Positions 1-12,977 of a DNA stretch of 64,000 nucleotides are shown here, one piece after another; the stretch's first letter is position 1, and each line of letters begins with the position of its first letter. The notes beneath the pieces are model-generated. The model made no database searches. It saw only the letters and a list, made by a program, of their open reading frames with translations, and was not told where the DNA came from. This stretch comes from Drosophila pseudoobscura (lineage: Eukaryota > Arthropoda > Insecta > Diptera > Drosophilidae): assembly GCF_009870125.1 (NCBI RefSeq), contig NC_046680.1, forward strand, positions 7,502,001 through 7,566,000, written 5' to 3'. A program made the translations under genes and the position numbers.

Positions 1-413
1 CCACTTTAAGGTGTTTGTTTGCGTTGTGATTGCAAATGATGTGGCACTTATGGTTTTTGATCCATCCGTAAACAGAAAGGAGTGATCATTAAATTGGTTT
101 TTGATAGTAAGAAAGTGTTGTTGGTATATTGAGTCGTGTGTAGTTCGGTATTGATGGTATTTGGTTGGAATTTCCAGAAAGGTAGCTTAGTTTTTATCTC
201 GGGTTTTACGAGAAGGCCTATGTTTTGTTTTTTGTTGTAGTGAGTGAGTTATTGCTGAAGGTATTTTGTTTTTAAAGTGGATTCTGTTTTGGAGGGACTT
301 TGAGATTTTGTGAAATGGTGAGTGGTTTGGAAAATAGAGGTTTTTTATTAGTTTGGCTTGTAGAAAGTCCCGTCGATCTGCAACTGTGTTCATGTTAGCT
401 TCCATTAAGAGGG
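1..413 (-). mobile_element. Decayed non-LTR retrotransposon (LINE) fragment, end of reverse transcriptase into RNase H
   Basis: On the minus strand one frame runs from about position 405 to the window edge, broken by a single in-frame TAA at about 187-189. Past that stop the frame continues and reaches FTDGSKT near 52-72, the metal-binding start of the RNase H domain in I/jockey/R1-type LINEs. The stretch before it is a basic linker of the kind between reverse transcriptase and RNase H. The piece appears cut off near 413, where sequence changes to a TATG/GTAC-rich spacer, and it runs out of the window on the left. The stop shows it is no longer functional. The clade is not determined. Confidence 0.6.
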
Positions 414-3400
414 AGGAATATGGTGTGTATGTACATATGTATGTATGTACATGTCGGAGATTTATACGAATGAACAGAAACTACGTAGTAGCTTTATGTA
501 TGTCTGTCTGTTATGCTTTCAGTTCGCATTTTTGCTGAGAGCGAGGCTGGCGAGCGGGAGAGAGAGTCGTCTCAGCCGAGTGTGACGCGGTGATTTTGTA
601 TTTAAGAGTGAGAGAGAGAGCGAGATCAAAAAGCAATGCTAGTCGGGTATTGCTTGAACTGAGAGAGTTTTCAAGAGAGAGGGAGACACAACTTGCAAAA
701 TGCAAGAAAAAGAAACGCGGCCCCTCTGCCTCTGGCATACAAGGACACCCTGTATATATGTACATATATATTATGTTACAGGGTGATACAGTGGGTAGTG
801 CAAAAAACAAGCAATGAGAGTCTATTATCTATGAATATTGGGGAATATTGGGCACAACATAATGCTTTCTTGATAGCTGAACATAAATCGAAATCTGCAC
901 TATGATTTTCGAAGATTGATTTTTGCTCGCTATAATTGTAGTGTTTTTAAATAGAAACCCGCGTTAAATTCCGCCTGATTCGTGCACGCATTGATTTCCT
1001 CTAAAGAGATGCAATCTACAGTTGGTGTATCCTTAAACAAGTCCCGCTATTGAGTGGATTTTTGTGTGGCAACATCATTGATATGGCAATTGTTCTATTT
1101 TCTGGGCCAAAGCACACACACTGTATCCGGGACGCTGACACAGACCCAGACCCAGACACGCATTCGCTCACTCCCGTATCCCGATCATCATCAATCACAG
1201 CGGCACGCCAGCCATACACAGAGTCCCGTCCCGAGAGGTCGTGTCGAGACCCCAATCCCATTTCCATTCGCCGCCTGACAGTGCACTTTTTGTTGCTTTT
1301 TTTATTCGGGTGGTGCCACTATAATTGGCAATTCATGCAGGAAACAGGCCATTATGCCGCTGTTAGCTTATTAGCTGGCCGTGAAAATGCCTGCCCCTTC
1401 AATCGGTGTCTGGAGCGGCGGCTGCTGCTGCTGCTGCGTCACTCCGGAGACGGAGCTGTCGTCTTTTCGAGTGGTGGCTCCCCAGGAGGCCGGAAGCGTG
1501 GGCATTGGTGTTTTATCGAATATAATTACCTTTCGAACACCTTCCTCCGTCGCCTGTTCTCCATTTCCATGCCGCTCGGACCGCAATACATAATTTGGTG
1601 TCATGTCGTGTGGTTTGCCTGCGGGACAGGGAGGCGTCCTAATAAGCAGCTAAACGGCAAATGCAGGTGCAACAAGAGTGCACTGGCTGTGGCAATCAGG
1701 AGGCCTCAGGGCGAGGCATAAATACATGTATTTGGCAGCCCACTGGAACACATCGTGTCTGCCCCCCCACCCATCAAAGCCCGTCTTGGAGCCACCCATT
1801 CTGAAGATACAAATACAGTTATGTATCTGCCTGAGGCATCTCCCTGTTTATGATGCCATTAAGACGCATTGAGAAAATGCAAAATTTGCAAATGTACAAA
1901 ATCTTAAGGATCTTAAGGACACCCCCACCCTCCCTCATCAGTGCCAGCAAAATGCGAGGCCATGTGCTGGAAATTTAGAGGGGGATAGAGTGGGGGGGAA
2001 TAGCAGTTCAAACACTATAAAAATTATGCGTGTCATAAATCCAACGGATGAGATTTGCATTTGTGCGAGTATCTCGCTGCCACCGCACCAAAAGTCGTTA
2101 TCCCATCAAAACTTGAGCGGCGGCGAAGGGGCATGGCTTAGGGGGTATACCAGCAACGGGTGCCATAATAATTTTCGCCTAATAATGATGCGCGTTATGG
2201 CCTGACGACAACACAAGAACCTGCCACACGCTGCTGCTCCTCCTCCGCCGCTGCAGCGTTTCCAAGCCATAATTTTGCATGTCGCTGCCATGAGATTGCA
2301 GGGGGAAACAAATGACGCCATTTTACATGCTCTCTCTCTGTCTCTCTCTGTCTCCCTCTGATGTGTGCGTGTGTGCGTGTGTGTGTGCAACAAACTCAAT
2401 CATAATCTGTGGCCAATGGCATTACCCTTGCCAGGGAGCAAAGCTGTGCGTTGTCCTTTGTCGCCTGCGTTGTCGTTGTCATGAGAACTTCTCGTCGGAG
2501 GCAACGAGAACGCATTGCAATAACTTTTCGTTTTCTTGGATGCCACTTCTGGCTCCCTCTTCGGCTCGGATGAGTCTGAATCTTCATCTGGCTGCGGAGT
2601 TGATAATCAGTGGTATTGGCATCATAAACATCTCCAGCAGGAAGTAGATAAGACACTCTCCCGCACAGACTTAACATGGCTCCTCAATGGCAGTCCTAGA
2701 TGGCAGAGTGTCTGGGCACAAAGAGTGGGAAAGTCTTACAATGTTTGGCCCGAAACACGGAAGACTCGTTGAGGCATCATCTTGTTTTGGTCTAACGCAT
2801 GGCAAATTAGCCATCTGATTGGGCCCAAAATGCAGCCATGAATAATTTATGTCATGGCCTAGGCCTTTGACCACTTAGCCACCCACAAAAAGTGGGCACA
2901 GAGAGAGAGAAAGAGAGGCATAATTGCCTATAAATGTCTGCCAATTTCAAGAAGCTGAAACATTTGAGTCTTTGTTTTAGCCACACACACACATCCGCAA
3001 GGACATCTATCCATATGGGAGTAAACGATATGAAGGAGGCAGTGGCACTTTGTGCATTTCCCGTCCAGAGCATGTTGACAAGAAATTGCATAATTATGGC
3101 TTGCCCGGACAGGCGGTTAGATCAACTCAACCGCAAGTGCTGGATTCTGGAGTGCCCCCACACGGGTGGTGGAGCCGGCCGGGGCACTGGTATGAATGGC
3201 TACCAAAAGGAGGTGGCTGTGGCAAGAGAACACCCCAGAAATTTGGCCACAGGGCAGCTGCAGGACTGAGAGAATCAGTAGCTAAACCACAGAGCCATGG
3301 AAGTGCCATCTGTACCCGGTACAGCAGCCAGTATCCAGCAGCCAGCAGCCAGCAGGTGCAAAAAAAGCAGCAGGAGCCATCAGGAAACCGGACCGGGTCT

Positions 3401-5987
3401 GGTGTGCATATGCATAAGCGGGAAAGGACACTGCGGTGAGAGCAGCTTCTGGAACTGAAGCTGCCGCCGCAGACGAAGGCAAAGGAAAGCTTAACAGCCG
3501 GACGGGGACACGGACACGGACACGGACACGGGCTGTTCGCTGGTTTGGGGCTGGGACCCAGGCCAAAGTTGCACAATTGAATTGCATAACATGAATAGAA
3601 ATGAATTGGCAGGCTCTCTCGCTGGCATCAGAAGCTCATCCTTGTAGAATGTGTGGTGTGGCGATGCGGTGGTGCGGTGGTGCTGTGGCAACCTTTTCTG
3701 ATGATGCACTTTTGTCACAATTTTCTGTGGCCCACAGATATTTGCATGTGCCTCTGCCCAAAAACTAAGCTTTAACATTGGCCCAGGCGCAGCCGTTTAA
3801 AGCGAGAGAGAACGAACCGATTCCTGGGGCAGCCCAGAGCAATTTTCACACTCGATTAGCTGCATTTGTGCACGTGCCACACACACCAGACTCAAATAAT
3901 GCACAACAGGAAAAAGAGAGGCAAATTACAATAAACGTTTGGATTTTCATTAAAAGCCACACACACTCCTCAGACTGGGGAGTCCTGGACTGGAGGTTGT
4001 GTGCGTTAAAGAAAACGTTGCCTACTTTTCAGCGATAGCAGCGAAATGGAAAGTCAAGCACTCGAGACAGCGACAAAGCACTGCGTCGGCGGATGGGCAC
4101 CCCTTTTGCAAAATCACACAACAAGGGTAGCATCCCTCCCCCCCCACCCCCTTCACCCACTTTGGATGTGCTCCCTTTGTTGTGCTCGGTTTTTCTTTTA
4201 TTTCTGCACACAATAATGAAAATGTTGTTGTTTGTGAAATTCCAACAGCCGTTGCTAGAATTCACTTGAGCGCTCTCGCACGCACACTCACACACACACA
4301 CGTGCACAGATACATTGCATTACTTCCGCCTGAATGGTAATAATTTTAAAATCAATACAATTCAATAAAGTTTTATTACTGCCGCCGACAACGAACGGGG
4401 GACGCTGCCATGGATCCAGGGTTCCAGGAATCCACGGATCAAGTGGATGGAAACGCTTTTGTGGATTTGGCTGGCGATTGAAGTCCGCTTAACCCGTTTT
4501 GGCCCAAGTGCGGAAGGATTAAGCGGCAGGGGTGCCACCTCCCGCCGTGCCACTGCCACCTGCGGATGCTCCATTTGGTGGCAATTAGAATACGTTTTAA
4601 AAGCAAATTGCCAGTGAACTTGCGCGTCAAAGACCAACGCCCATTTGTATGCAAATTCTTGGGAAGTGAACGTAGGAGTGGGGGGGGCGACTGTCATCTG
4701 TCTGTCGTCCTCGGTCTTGCCTCGGATGAATCAAAGTCATAACGTGGCTGAGGCGCGCCCCCATCCCGAACGACACGCATCGTTATGCACAGCGGCACCG
4801 GATGACTGTTATTAAAATCAGTTGTGCCCCATCGCGGGTCCAGGCGCAGACAGAGCGAGGATGCCCTGCCGCGGCACAGCTGTGTCTGTGGCGCGTCTCC
4901 AGCTTCATTATGAATGGTGGGCGTTGGACCGGGCGCTGGGTGGGGGCTTGAACGCATTCGCTTAATGTCTTAATTTTGCACTCATCCAAGTGAAAAATTA
5001 AAATGGTTTGGCTCCTTTGTTCGGCGCGTTGTTGGCTGCAGCATCAGTTGGATGGCATCCTCCGCGGCAACATCCGCGACAGCAGGTGAAATAGAGGCCA
5101 GGTCCTTGGTGCCTGGACCCTGGTCATAAGTCTAATGTCTGCCTTGTTTAAATATTAATAAAGCGCGAGCGGGAGAGTGGCCTTAGCCGCTGCCACAAAT
5201 TGTTAAATTGAAGCTAATAAAATTTGGCTATTACGCTCGCTCGCCCGCTTGGCCGCTCGGCCAGTGTCCATTTTATGGCCCACAAATTTCATGGCGATTA
5301 AGTGTGATGGCGGGCATGCATCAGCCACTCCTCCTGCCACTCCTCCTGTCACGCTTTTCCCCCCAGTTCGGCTTCATTGCGTAATTGTGGCCAAGGAACA
5401 ATGGCAGCTCGCAGATATTTAAAATGAACCAAAAAATAAATGAAGAACAGAACTGGGAATAAAAAGTAAAGTAAAAATTAAAGCCCGCAAAATGCAAATG
5501 TGCGGTGGCGTCTATGGTAGGATTGGGTGGCTTGGGGTTTGGGGCTGAGATGGGAAATTGGCTCAGCGAAGCGTTTGTGCAAATTATGGTTTAACACCTC
5601 ATTGAACCCGGTCCGCGCGGGTCTGGTGCGGGGGAGGAAGAGCATAAAGAGCGCCCCAGGAGGAGCGATGCGATGCTATGCGATACGAAGCGAAGCTTCG
5701 AAAATTTGAATTTGAATATAAAATTCATATTCAAATGAGTTTTCAAAGACTTTGTGTGTGTTTTTGTGTGTGTGGGTGATGCGCCAAACGGGGAATAGAG
5801 TTAATTATATATAAATTATGGCTTATTGTTTCCATTTCGGCCTTAACCAAAATATGCAAATTGGCCGGCACAAAGCGCAATTTAATTGCAGAAAGAGAGA
5901 CAGGGAGAGCCACGCATTTTAACGAGCGCGCGTCGGCCAGAGTAGATCAAAGCAGTGGAAAGCAGTATATATAGAGGGAAGCAGTGA
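414..5987. other. Non-coding stretch, no supported gene
   Basis: I see no ATG-started frame with protein-like composition or a splice pattern. Open frames here are short and overlap on both strands. The stretch holds GA-rich DNA at 540-700, a small hairpin at 746-785, CA/GT runs (for example 2352-2390 and 4288-4302) and an AT-rich inverted repeat at 5711-5735 (TTTGAATAT, seven-base spacer, ATATTCAAA). The composition is typical of fly intergenic or intronic DNA. Confidence 0.6.
746..785. repeat. Perfect 9-base inverted repeat (hairpin)
   Basis: CACCCTGTA at 746-754 is matched by its exact reverse complement TACAGGGTG at 777-785 across a 22-base AT-rich spacer. It lies a few hundred bases from the LINE fragment. 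Hairpins of this CCCTGTA/TACAGGG type are common in decayed fly mobile elements, so it may be the end of one, but no boundary is visible. Confidence 0.45.
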
Positions 5988-6593
5988 GATTAGATGGGAT
6001 TCAAAGGTGGGAAAAGCAGTGCTTCATTTATTACAGGATGATAAAAACAGTGAGAAGCGATGAAGCAGATCAGTTGAGCTATAGGAAAGCAGTATTCTGT
6101 GAAGTAGCTGTATAAATCTTCTTTTCCAATCAAGCAGGAGAATTCTTTAACCGCCTAACGCATTTTAAGGCTAAGTCAAAGCAATTGATACCGCTACTTG
6201 TACTTCCGGCAAGCGGTGCTTCGCACCTCAAAGGATTTAAAGCAGCGGCCATGCCGTGAGCCTCATTACTCACTTTCACAATAATTGTTTGATTAGATGG
6301 GATTCAAAGGTGGGAAAAGCAGTGCTTCATTTATTACAGGATGATAAAAACAGTGAGAAGCGATGAAGCAGATCAGTTGAGCTATAGGAAAGCAGTATTC
6401 TGTGAAGTAGCTGTACAAATCTTCTTTTCCAATCAAGCAGGAGAATTCGTTAACCGCCTAAAGCATTTCAAGGCTAAGTCAAAGCAATTGAAACCGCTAC
6501 TTGTACTTCCGGCAAGCAGTGATTCGCACTTCAAAGGATTTAAGGCAGCGGCCATGCTGTGAGCCTCATTACTCACTTTCACAATAATTGTTT
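5988..6593. repeat. Tandem duplication, two copies of a 303-base unit
   Basis: The unit starts GATTAGATGGGATTC and ends CACAATAATTGTTT. Copy 1 is 5988-6290 and copy 2 is 6291-6593, directly abutting. The copies differ at only about a dozen positions. Copy 2 carries an open frame of 73 codons (6341-6562), while copy 1 has a TAA in the same frame (near 6113). Within that frame most differences change the amino acid, which argues against a conserved protein. The duplication looks recent and I do not recognise the unit's origin. Confidence 0.9.
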
Positions 6594-8940
6594 GCGGCTG
6601 CTGTGCATATGTAAAACCTAATTACAACTAATTAGTATTTGCACAAGTGACAACCTTTGACCCAATGCAAACACATATTCGACTGCAGCAGCGTGTGTGT
6701 GTGTGTGTGGGTGTTGCGGTCACCAGTCAACAAGCCAAACAAAACAGAGCGTTAACGGAAGCAGTAGGCGGCCAGGGCCAAATGCAAATAAACAAAACGC
6801 TTTGATTAGAAAATTTCATTACACCAAATCGAACATTTGCCATTGGCACACACACACACCCACCCACAGACACGCACACACACACTAACACAAACGCAAA
6901 TACAATCAGTGCCAATGCAAACAAATAAATGCACAAAGGGGCAACGCATGATGCAGCAGCAGCTGCTGTTGCTGCCCCAAAATGTATCAGTTCATTAAAA
7001 TGCCAATGCTCCATGCAGCACCCCTCTCTCTCCCTCTCCCACTCTCTCTCTCTCTCTCTCTTGTGGGTGCTGCTCTCCCCTCTGCTCTGCTCCGAAAAAC
7101 GCAATTTAATAACGACTGCAAATGAGCAACGCATATGCAAGTCTCCATCATTGGGTCCGACTGTGCCTCAATGTGTATCCCAGGCCCTCTTCCTCCGTCC
7201 TGGTGTCCTGTGTTTGTGTCAAATTGTATGGCCCAAAGGGGCATACGCACTGAAATCGACAGACACGCACTGAGTTGCACTTGTTGTATTTGCTAAGGCC
7301 TCGGTCCAAAAGCCGATGCAATTTGTGATGCACTACAGTGCGCACTCGATAGAACGAAACGATGCCCTCATCTGCATATAGAAAAAGCTGTGAGGCCTGT
7401 GTTTTGGCCTAGGAACATTTTTAAGAACTCGCTGTTCACTTTATCGGGTTAGCGGGGGCTAGGAAAAGTCAATTTATTAATGCACCCACACACGGACAGC
7501 TCAGAGGCACCGAACTGGGAGATGAGCATGCATCTGGATATGCAGAGGAAAAAGCATAGGAAGATGCAGGCTGAGGATTTGACTTTAGATAATCCCCAAG
7601 CAAACACAAGGGAGCGAGGGATTTCGGGACGTTAAAGGGAACGGAATTATGGGAATAGGGAATGAATCGCAGCAGAGGAGCCCTGAATGTCTCTTGAGAG
7701 ACTATTCAGATGGAAAACCAAGCACGGACTTAGATGAATGTGTTTCGACTTGAATTGAATATTTCATGAAGCGGCAAAGTGGCCGCAAATATTTCAACAC
7801 TCGATTAAAATTGTATCCCAAGTAATTGCAGCACATTTAAAAGCTCTCTCTCTCTCTCCCTTTCTGTGGCTGTCTCCTTCGTTGGTATTCGCATATAACG
7901 CGTTTTTGTGGTAATGGTAGCAAATTAAGCGGAAATTACATGCCCAGCGATATCGATATTCTCCCCGCCGCACGCGCGGCATGCAGAAGGCAGCACGGCT
8001 CTGCTCTGCATCGATTCATATATAATTTTTCCTGTAATTTCATTAAGAAATGTACGCAAATTGCACATTAAATGCTATAAATATTGATAAACGAATGCGG
8101 CTACGGAATTCCAAAAGGGAGCAGCCCCAATGAATAAATAAGCAATCGCAGAACAATCTGTCCATGATTTCGATAGTGCAACATAATGGATCGTTTGATT
8201 TGCTTGAAATGATGCTTCCAAACAGCTTGGAAATTCATATAGATCATTTCTGCGATGCTTGTCTCCGAATCGACTTGGTTGCACTGCTTACCTTCGCTTC
8301 CACGTACATATGTACATATGTATACTGCACTGCTTGACGCTGGCCCGTTGCACCAGAGCCTTGTGAAAGAGTTTGTCTAAAAATCAGAAGCAGCTCACAA
8401 ATTGTGTTAAATGTAATTGTTTGACCGTTCTATTCAAAGGTCAGTGGATGCCAGTAGATCTTGTGTTGCCCATGGCCTTCCATCGTAGAACCGACCGATG
8501 TGCGGGTGCCTGACTAAAAGCTTAAGATAAAGGACACATTCGGCATATTCTCCAGCTTAATTTCCCTTTTAAACCATTTAAACAACCTGCTTTAATGATT
8601 CGATACAACAATCACTTTTTATTGGCCTGCTCAAAGTGGCACAACCAATAAAACAAGTACACGGATGAGACATTTGAGCCCATTCAATAATATTGCCAAT
8701 AAATCGGTAAAATCCAAGTGCCTTCTCTGCCACAGCCACTTGTGTCTGTTCTTGTGTTGCATGCAACTAATTTAAGGTAATCCCCAAGTTACCTCAACTA
8801 CAAACCGTTCAAGCTTTAAATGCTTGTTGGAATCATTTAACACGGCTCGCAGGGTCTATGGGTGTATAAATATGGAGGATTTTGCATAGCAAAGCACATT
8901 GGTATTTTTACAACTATTTGGCATTCTTGCCGGCAGCAGC

Positions 8941-9034
8941 AGCAGGGGGCAGCAGGGGGAAGCAGGGGGAAGCAGGGGGAAGCAGGGGGAAGCAGGGGGC
9001 AGCAAGGGGCAGCAGGGGACAGCAAGGGGCAGCG
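8941..9034. repeat. G-rich 10-base minisatellite
   Basis: About nine and a half units of the 10-mer AGCAGGGGGA follow each other in exact register. End units carry variants (last base C, or AGCAAGGGGC). Each unit has a run of four or five G, so four neighbouring units satisfy a G-quadruplex pattern. A short CAG run just before it may have seeded the array. Confidence 0.9.
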
Positions 9035-12000
9035 GAGGCAGGAGACTGCCGGACCGAGGAGCAGTAGATAACGCCCTCCTTTTTCAACACTTTGCAAAAA
9101 GTTTAAATATAAATTAAAAAGTTTTCCCATTTTTTGTTGTTGCAGCGTTACTGTTATTGTTGTTGCTTTTATTTGGTATGTATTTTATGTTCATGCAAAG
9201 TGAAAAGTTTTTGCCGGACGACATCGAACGCCGAGCCACAGAGGCGTGGGCGGGGGCCCTCTCTTTGAGAGGCTGCTGCGCTTAATGCCGCGCTACTGTT
9301 TAGGCCATTTAATCCCTTACCAATTTCCGCTTTCAAATCTCTTTTTTATGGCCCCCCACCCCACTGGAGAGGTACGAGCGTGGTGGAGCTCCACTTATTA
9401 GGATGACCAACAATTCTATGCAATTCTTAGGAATGCCATCCGTCCATTCGTCTTTTCCTACGCTTCTGGTATTTGCAATAGATTATTGCTGTCAGATGAA
9501 GTTGTCCTTTGGCAAAATTAATTGCATCCCTTTTTGGCCCAAAAAGGGCAGAGGGAGAGAGTGGCAAAGGAAAGGTTAGAAACTTGTGGTCCTATGACCA
9601 CAGGCAGACTCTTGGAGCAGGAGGTTGTGGATGCCATTGTTGTAATATTTTTGTTTGTAAAATGTGGTCAAACTTTGGGCTGCCATAAAGGCGCAAACAT
9701 CTGTGTATGTGTGTGTGTGTGCGAGTGTATTTGCAGCAAGGCAAGCCGCAAACATCTGACTGTAATGCAAACGCATTTGCTGCGTGCAATGCTCAAAGCC
9801 CCAAGCCCGAGCCTCTGCCTTGCCCCCAAAAATGTTGACCATTCTGCCGCCCCCAGGCACAAGTACCTCATATGTATATACATGCCCCCGTTTGGGGCAC
9901 TATGCTGGAACATGAAAGGCAATGCTTTGGGACTGCCTTGCGGCTTGCTTGTGGCACTCAACGTTTTCTGTGCCGCTCTCTTCTCGAGGCGCAGGCAAAA
10001 ATCAGAGCGAAATCCCTTTCCGTTCGGAGGAGACACGATTGTGGTCAAAATACTAGTGGTGCGCCATGGCCCATGGAAGGTAAAGTCTTGGGCGGAGAGG
10101 GAGGCAGTCTAGAAAAGTAAGGAACAAATGCTATATCCTTAAGCGGCATTTGAAGGAAGGGCTGTAATATTCGTTTATCCATAGATTTTCCAAATTATAC
10201 CTTAAACGACGCCCAATTTATGTGCCTATACGAAAAAAAGCACTAAATTTTTTTCCACTTTTCCCAAGATTTCAAAGTCGAACTTTCTGGAAAAATATCG
10301 CAAAAAATTCGCAAAGAATAAAAATAAATAAAAAAAACCGAGTCGTAAGATACTTAAGATTTGTGGGGAAAAAGAAGCACTACCTCTGAAAAAATAACCG
10401 TAGATAAAATAGAAAACATTAAAAAAATGTTGTAAAGTAAACTAAACGTAAAAAAAATATTTAAAATGAATTAAACAATTTTAAACCTTTAAATATATAT
10501 AAAAAAGTGGGTTATGCGCGGTGCCATTCATTATTTAATTCAATATTCGTTTCTTATAGTATATTAGGTATATTACACATGTGGGTACAATTTATGCTAT
10601 TCTGTTGGCCTCTGCTGTGGCTCCTATTTGCGTTTGCGTTTGCGTTTGAGTGTGCACTAAATGTAATCTTTGACTGCGGCCATATATCTCTCCCTCTGCC
10701 CGGTCCTGTCGCCTTTGCAGCGGCTTACTTTGGGCCCCTGCCCGTGTCCTGAGCCGAAAAATGTGGTTTTGAGAAAAGGAAATTAAGTTCAATAAAAAGG
10801 AGCATTCGTAATTTATTGGGGTTTCGCTTGGACCCGGGCACACTCCATCTCCAGTCCAGATTAAAATGTGGCGTACAGAAAAGTTATCATTTCGACGACT
10901 TTCGGGAGTGCGGGAGTAATATGCAATTTCATTAAGCTGCAAGAAAAGTTTAGCTGCTGCCGGGTACGGAATCGTGTCAAGTGGAGTGACGCTCTATGCA
11001 TTCATTCATTTGCTGCTCATTCATTTTGCATTCGCATAATTGCATTTCTTGGACAATTAATTTCCTTTTCTATTGCCCATTTCGTTGTAATTTAATTGCA
11101 AATTACTTCCCCTCTTGTGCAGAGAGAGAGTGAGAGGGGGAGATGGAGAGGGTCTTCTGGCCGTATTTGTAGACGTAATTGTAGCTTCATTTGTGCCATT
11201 TGCTTGGACACGCAAGCGGCATGCCGCTTCTTTCTTCTAGTTTTTGCAACCAAATTACAAAACTTTCACGCAGCAGTAAATTCTAGAAAATTGCATGTGA
11301 GCTGCAGCTGCAACTGCAACTGCAACTTTTGGTGGCCACACGGAAAATTTATTATTAAAATTCACTTCACTCCCCACACTTTCCTGCCCGAAGACGATGG
11401 AAAGCCACTTGAGCATAACATTGAATCTTATTTGACAATTCTCTGGCTTTATTTCCTTTTGCCTGCTGGATACCCAGGATACCCTCTTTTGATCGAGTAT
11501 GATCGAGGTTTGAACGGGAGGTTGTGGAGGAAAATGTACTTTTCATGGAAACAATGGGTCCGTAAGGGCATCAAGAGTGGCTCTTTCTTTCTCGTTCGCT
11601 TTGTCCTTTGCATAATTCCAAAGCAAAGTAACTCCAACGAAGTGGAACGAAGCGGGGGTGGGGGAGTGTGGCGTGTCCGGAGTCGTCGTCCGTCGCTGGT
11701 CAGCTGTGTGACACGAATCAAACAAAAGCGTCAACTTTGCACAGAGCAAATGAAAAGCGAAAAAGGCAGTGAGTGTTTCCTCGGGTACAGGGGGGGGAGG
11801 GGGGGACGGCGGGACGGGGAGAGATGTGGGTGCGGTGCTTACATTGCCAACAAAGTAGAAAATCCGTAAGAATAACACAAAATTCTCTGCTCTTTCACTC
11901 GTTTTGCCGTCCTGTTCTCTCTGTGTCCTCTGCTTCGATTATCCTGCGATGTCTTTCGGGTGATTGTGGCACCTGCAAAAGTGTACATAGCAGGGAGTGA

Positions 12001-12938
12001 GGGCGGGCATGTGGCACAGACAAAGTAAACGCCCCAAGCTGCCTCCACACCGGATCCTGGTGCTGCTGGTGCTGCTGGTGCCGCTGCTTCATCAGTGGCA
12101 ATTGTTTAGCTGCGCTTTTTTTTTTGTCTTTTGTTGGCCATTCCATTGGATTCATTTGAAATTTATGCAAATTAAGTGTGCAACGAAAAACGGGGCCATG
12201 CTGCAGTTGCAGTTGCATAATCCCTCCCCTCGAAGCGAAAAAAGGATTTACACTTTTGCTTTTCCCAGATAATTATCTTAATTGCAATTTTCGTAGCTTC
12301 CTCCCGGGGCTGTCGCGGCGCTGGCCGAAAATTTACAATTTAATTAAAGCCGAACAAACCAATTAGTCTTCTTCCGCCAGGCGATTACTGTGTGCACTCA
12401 CTGTACCAGTGTACCACTGTACATACAGACGAACGAGTGTTAGCATAACAAATTAAATGGCAATTAATTTGGCAAACGTTTTCCAAACATTAATAAATGC
12501 ACGGCCTGGGCTCCATTCATTATTTCATTCGAGTACCTGCAAAGTTGCCCCTGTCGCTGCCCCTGACCCTGTCCCTACCCCTGCCCCTGCTACCACTGCT
12601 GCTGCATCATTTTTCAAGCGGAGGCAAATGAAAGCACTTAATCTTGCTCCCTGAACTTTGCCACAAAACTCAACTCGAAACTAAACTCGAACCTCGTCTC
12701 TCTCTGGCTCTCTCTGGCTCTGCACTCTTGTAATTTTAATCAATTCATCTTAATTTCGTTTGAAGTGCACATTAACCTAATGGACAGACAGACCTCCGAG
12801 GAGCTGGAGCTGGAACTGGAGCAGGAGCTGGAGCAGGACCCTACACACCTCCATGGGGCGAGAAGGCTGAGGTCCTATTAAAATGTTATCTTCCACTTTC
12901 CGTAGCCGGAGTTGGACGGAAACTGCTGGATGAAATAT

Positions 12939-12944
<6 letters not shown>

Positions 12945-12974
<30 letters not shown>
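12945..12974. repeat. (CT)15 microsatellite
   Basis: Uninterrupted CT dinucleotide repeat of about 15 units. On the minus strand it reads as GA, the binding pattern of GAGA factor, but nothing nearby shows a promoter. Confidence 0.85.

Positions 12975-12977
<3 letters not shown>

Noticed and set aside
1050-1721. 223-codon open frame, plus strand
   Set aside because: No ATG at the start, simple-repeat content (CTG run, CAGACC repeats) and no recognisable domain.
6341-6562. 73-codon frame in the duplicated unit as a small protein gene
   Set aside because: The other copy has a stop in the same frame and most differences are amino-acid-changing, so there is no sign of coding constraint.
11096-11869. 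257-codon open frame, plus strand
   Set aside because: It begins with TTG, runs through GA- and G-rich repeats, has no domain and is overlapped by two frames on the other strand.
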